Of a stretch of DNA of 36,164 nucleotides, positions 33,605-36,164 are shown in pieces (within the stretch, counting starts at the first letter, position 1; every line of letters begins with the position of its first letter). Position numbers and translations under genes: made by a program. The notes under the pieces were generated by a model. It saw nothing but the letters and a program-made list of their open reading frames with translations. It was not told where the DNA came from and did no database searches. Source of the DNA: Leptolyngbya cf. ectocarpi LEGE 11479 (GTDB lineage Bacteria > Cyanobacteriota > Cyanobacteriia > Phormidesmidales > Phormidesmidaceae); contig NZ_JADEXP010000021.1 in assembly GCF_015207065.1 (NCBI RefSeq), positions 1 through 36,164 of the forward strand. Direction: 5' to 3'.

Positions 33605-34954
33605 ATGTCCTCACCCATCCTGCCCCTCCTCAATAATCTTGACCTGGTCCAAGACCCCAACCAAGTTGCCAAGCTCTCCAAAGACTACTATTACTTCAGC
33701 CCTGTCCTTAAAGCCAAGCTAGAGGACAAAGTTGCTGACCTGGTGGTCAGACCAACTACAGAAGCGGAAATACTCCAGGTTGCCAAGGCCTGTGTTGTCA
33801 CCAAGACCCCGCTAACCGTTAGGGGAGCCGGCACCGGCAACTATGGCCAGTGCATTCCCCTGGCGGGTGGATTGATTATGGACCTGAGCAACCTTAACCA
33901 GGTGAAGTGGGTCAAGCCGGGGCAAGCCTGTGTAGAAGCCGGGGCAAGGCTAGCCGCCATTGATAAAGTGACTCGCCAGCAGGGGTGGGAAATTCGCATG
34001 GCGCCCTCCACCTATCGCACTGCCACCATTGGCGGATTTATTGGGGGCGGTAGCGGTGGCATTGGCTCAATCACCTATGGTCAGCTGGCCGATCGCGGTA
34101 ACCTCAGCGCGGTGCGAGTCGTCACCATGGAAGACGAACCCCGCATTCTAGAGCTACGTGGCGATGAGGTGCAGAAAGTAAATCACGCCTATGGCACCAA
34201 CGGCATCATTACCGAGTTAGAAATTCCCCTGGGACCTGCCTACCCGTGGGCCGAGGCCATTGTCACCTTTGACGACTTTATGGAGGCGAGCCGCTTTGGC
34301 TATACCCTGGGCGAAGCCGACGGCATTATTAAAAAGCTGATCAGTATTCATGCCTGGCCTATTCCCAGCTATTTTGGTGCTCTGCAGGCCTCGTTACCGG
34401 AGGGCAAGACGGCTGTGCTGGTGATGATTGCAGAGTCATCCTTAGAGTCATTTGGTGAGCTGATCAAAGAATTTGGCGGTACAGTTACGTATCAAAAAAC
34501 AGCTGAAGAGGCCAAAAAAGGAGCGGCCCTGGCCGAGTTTACTTGGAACCACACCACCTTGCATGCCAGAAATGTGGACCCCAGCCTGACGTATTTACAA
34601 ACCCTATTTCCCTACGATACAGACCTCAAACTCGTTGAGCACCTGTATCAGCACTTTGGCGATGAGGTGCTCATGCACTTGGAGTTTTTTCGGGTACATG
34701 GGCAGGTCTGTCCAGCCGCGCTCCAGCTGGTGCGCTATACCACCGAGGATCGGCTCAATGAGATTATCCGCTACCACGAGACCCAGGGGGCCTTTATTGC
34801 CAACCCCCACACCTACATTTTGGAAGACGGTGGCCGTAAGGAGATCAATCAAACCCAGGTTAACTTTAAGGCCCAGGTAGATCCCTATGGACTGCTCAAC
34901 CCTGGCAAGATGCGTGGCTGGCTGGAGCGATCAGCAACGCCTTTTTTGAGATGA
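33605..34954 (+). CDS. FAD-linked oxidase (GlcD/D-lactate dehydrogenase-like)
   Basis: From the ATG at 33605 the 449-aa protein is an FAD-binding PCMH-type oxidoreductase. The FAD domain (about 40-215) shows VVRPTTEAEILQVAKAC, TPLTVRGAGTGNYGQCIPLA and the segment TIGGFIGGGSGGIGSITYGQ. The C-terminal domain ends with a typical DPYGLLNPGKM motif that holds the flavin end. The family oxidises 2-hydroxy acids such as glycolate or lactate, and glycolate is plausible in a photorespiring cyanobacterium, but the substrate is not shown by sequence. A TTG at 33545 would add 20 hydrophobic residues (LIHPGILVTLLLASLSLSHA) that look like a signal peptide. I prefer the ATG, though neither start has a good ribosome-binding site. 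Confidence 0.85.
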   Translation: MSSPILPLLNNLDLVQDPNQVAKLSKDYYYFSPVLKAKLEDKVADLVVRPTTEAEILQVAKACVVTKTPLTVRGAGTGNYGQCIPLAGGLIMDLSNLNQVKWVKPGQACVEAGARLAAIDKVTRQQGWEIRMAPSTYRTATIGGFIGGGSGGIGSITYGQLADRGNLSAVRVVTMEDEPRILELRGDEVQKVNHAYGTNGIITELEIPLGPAYPWAEAIVTFDDFMEASRFGYTLGEADGIIKKLISIHAWPIPSYFGALQASLPEGKTAVLVMIAESSLESFGELIKEFGGTVTYQKTAEEAKKGAALAEFTWNHTTLHARNVDPSLTYLQTLFPYDTDLKLVEHLYQHFGDEVLMHLEFFRVHGQVCPAALQLVRYTTEDRLNEIIRYHETQGAFIANPHTYILEDGGRKEINQTQVNFKAQVDPYGLLNPGKMRGWLERSATPFLR

Positions 34955-34958
34955 GGGC

Positions 34959-36164
34959 TTAGGAAATGGGAATTTCAATAAAAAACTGAGTGCCTGGCTG
35001 GTTTAAATTAGGCTCGCACCAGAGTTTTCCCTTATGGGTTTCGGTGATAATTCTGTAGCTAATTGAAAGTCCCATTCCCGTTCCCTTGCCCACTGTTTTA
35101 GTCGTAAAGAAGGGGTTAAAAATTTGCGATCGCAGATTCTCAGGAATACCCAACCCATTATCCATAATCTGAATCATCAATCGATCATTCTGAATTGCTG
35201 TTGAAATCTTGATGATGCTGGGGTCCTCTACAACTTCTGCCACTGTACGATTAGCGTCACGCTCATTGATGGCCTCAATGGCATTACTCAACAAATTCAT
35301 AAAAACCTGATTAAGCTGCCCCACATAGCATTCAACCAGAGGCAGTGCCCCATAGTCTTTCGCAATTTGGATATCAGGATAGCTATTGCTGCGATGTAAA
35401 TTGCTTTGCAAGATAGTCAGCGTACTATCAATCCCCTCATGGATATCAGCCTGCTTAACCTCCGCCTCATGGTGCCGTGAGAAGTTTCGCAGAGAGAGCA
35501 CAATGTCACAGATACGGCTAGTACCAAGGCTCATAGAGTTTAGAATTCTCACCAAATCACCTTCTAGATAGTCGAGATCAATCTCTCCTATCCTGTCTGC
35601 GATTTCTTTAGGAGGATTGGGGAAGTGCTGCTTATAAAGTGCAATTACCCCCAATAAATCCTCTACATAGCGCTCGGCATGCTGCAGATTAGCATGAATA
35701 AAATTGACTGGATTATTGATTTCGTGGGCAACACCCGCAACAAGCTGCCCTAGACTCAACATTTTCTCATTATGCACTAGCTGTATTTGTGCCCTTTTGA
35801 GTTCGTCAAGTGCTCGCTGTAGTTCTCTCTCCGTTTGTTTTCTCTCAGCAATCTCATTGATAAGCTGTAGCTGTGTGTGACGGAGGGTCAAATGCACTTT
35901 AATGCGAGCCAGTACCTCATCGGGATAGATCGGCTTAGTAATATAGTCAACAGCACCTATACTCAGACCTTTAACCTTATCCACATCATCCGTCAAAGCC
36001 GTCATAAATATAACCGGAATATCTTGAGTTTTAGGATTCTGCTTTAGCTTTTCACAGACCTGAAAGCCATTCATACTTGGCATCATCACATCCAGCAAAA
36101 TCAAATCCGGTACAATTTTTTCTAGTTTTCTAAAAGCACTCTCTGCACTTTTTGCAACTGAAAC
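34959..36164 (-). CDS. Response regulator-histidine kinase, N-terminus outside the window
   Basis: The frame is open to the right edge of the window, so the start is missing; the visible part is 401 codons. It begins inside a receiver domain ([20 protein letters not shown], then the phospho-acceptor aspartate in [14 protein letters not shown] and the FMTAL and YITKPI segments). A coiled linker ([20 protein letters not shown]) follows, then a HisKA-like domain with [14 protein letters not shown] and an HATPase domain ([30 protein letters not shown]). It is the common cyanobacterial receiver-kinase arrangement without a membrane segment in the visible part. It converges on the FAD-linked oxidase gene with four bases between the two stops. 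Confidence 0.92.
   Translation of the reverse strand, partial: VSVAKSAESAFRKLEKIVPDLILLDVMMPSMNGFQVCEKLKQNPKTQDIPVIFMTALTDDVDKVKGLSIGAVDYITKPIYPDEVLARIKVHLTLRHTQLQLINEIAERKQTERELQRALDELKRAQIQLVHNEKMLSLGQLVAGVAHEINNPVNFIHANLQHAERYVEDLLGVIALYKQHFPNPPKEIADRIGEIDLDYLEGDLVRILNSMSLGTSRICDIVLSLRNFSRHHEAEVKQADIHEGIDSTLTILQSNLHRSNSYPDIQIAKDYGALPLVECYVGQLNQVFMNLLSNAIEAINERDANRTVAEVVEDPSIIKISTAIQNDRLMIQIMDNGLGIPENLRSQIFNPFFTTKTVGKGTGMGLSISYRIITETHKGKLWCEPNLNQPGTQFFIEIPIS

Overview
The window is a chromosomal segment of a cyanobacterium. The evidence is the HIP1 octamer GCGATCGC, which I counted 22 times across the 36 kb, and a set of cyanobacterial genes: an ndhF3-ndhD3-cupA-cupS type CO2-uptake operon, a PAP/fibrillin protein, a GUN4-domain protein, a DUF3134-type protein and a YhhQ transporter. 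I cannot name the species.

Layout. (1) 1-1994: a 131-bp element with 15-bp terminal inverted repeats cuts off a luciferase-like monooxygenase gene. A crotonase-family gene lies upstream of it in the same direction, and an HxlR-type regulator is divergent. A palindrome overlaps the regulator's own promoter. (2) 2106-5496: a membrane adenylate cyclase, an AraC-type regulator, an exported PEBP/YbhB protein and a VOC protein, all on +. (3) 5574-8549, minus: a YHS-domain lipoprotein followed by a hybrid histidine kinase. (4) 8550-13460: an accessory region. It holds a small conserved gene behind a strongly structured leader, the 3' relic of an integron-type integrase, an antitoxin with a truncated PIN toxin, a small membrane protein, a double-GUN4 protein, a pentapeptide-repeat protein and an attC-like stem-loop. 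(5) 13461-24330: mostly housekeeping genes (amidase, CTP synthase, SagB-type oxidoreductase, YhhQ, methyltransferase, AEC transporter, RibF), with one unrecognised gene behind an AT-rich gap. (6) 24401-29868, minus: the CO2-uptake NDH-1MS operon, ending in a 51-aa membrane peptide. (7) 30147-36164: PAP/fibrillin plus a RecB-like nuclease, a DUF3134-type protein, MraY, an FAD-linked oxidase and a partial response regulator/histidine kinase.

How the genes work together. NdhF3 and NdhD3 are the proton-pumping subunits that specialise NDH-1 for CO2 hydration by CupA, and CupS is the fasciclin-type accessory subunit. In this sequence the conserved N-terminus of CupA is interrupted by an in-frame TGA, followed 15 bases later by an ATG with a plausible ribosome-binding site. 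The gene is therefore damaged, mis-sequenced, or expressed by re-initiation.

The least expected signals are the relic integrase with forward genes on its far side and one attC-like stem-loop at the end (a possible decayed integron), the run of five hairpins at 9496-9659, and the cupA nonsense codon. No CRISPR array, tRNA or rRNA was seen.
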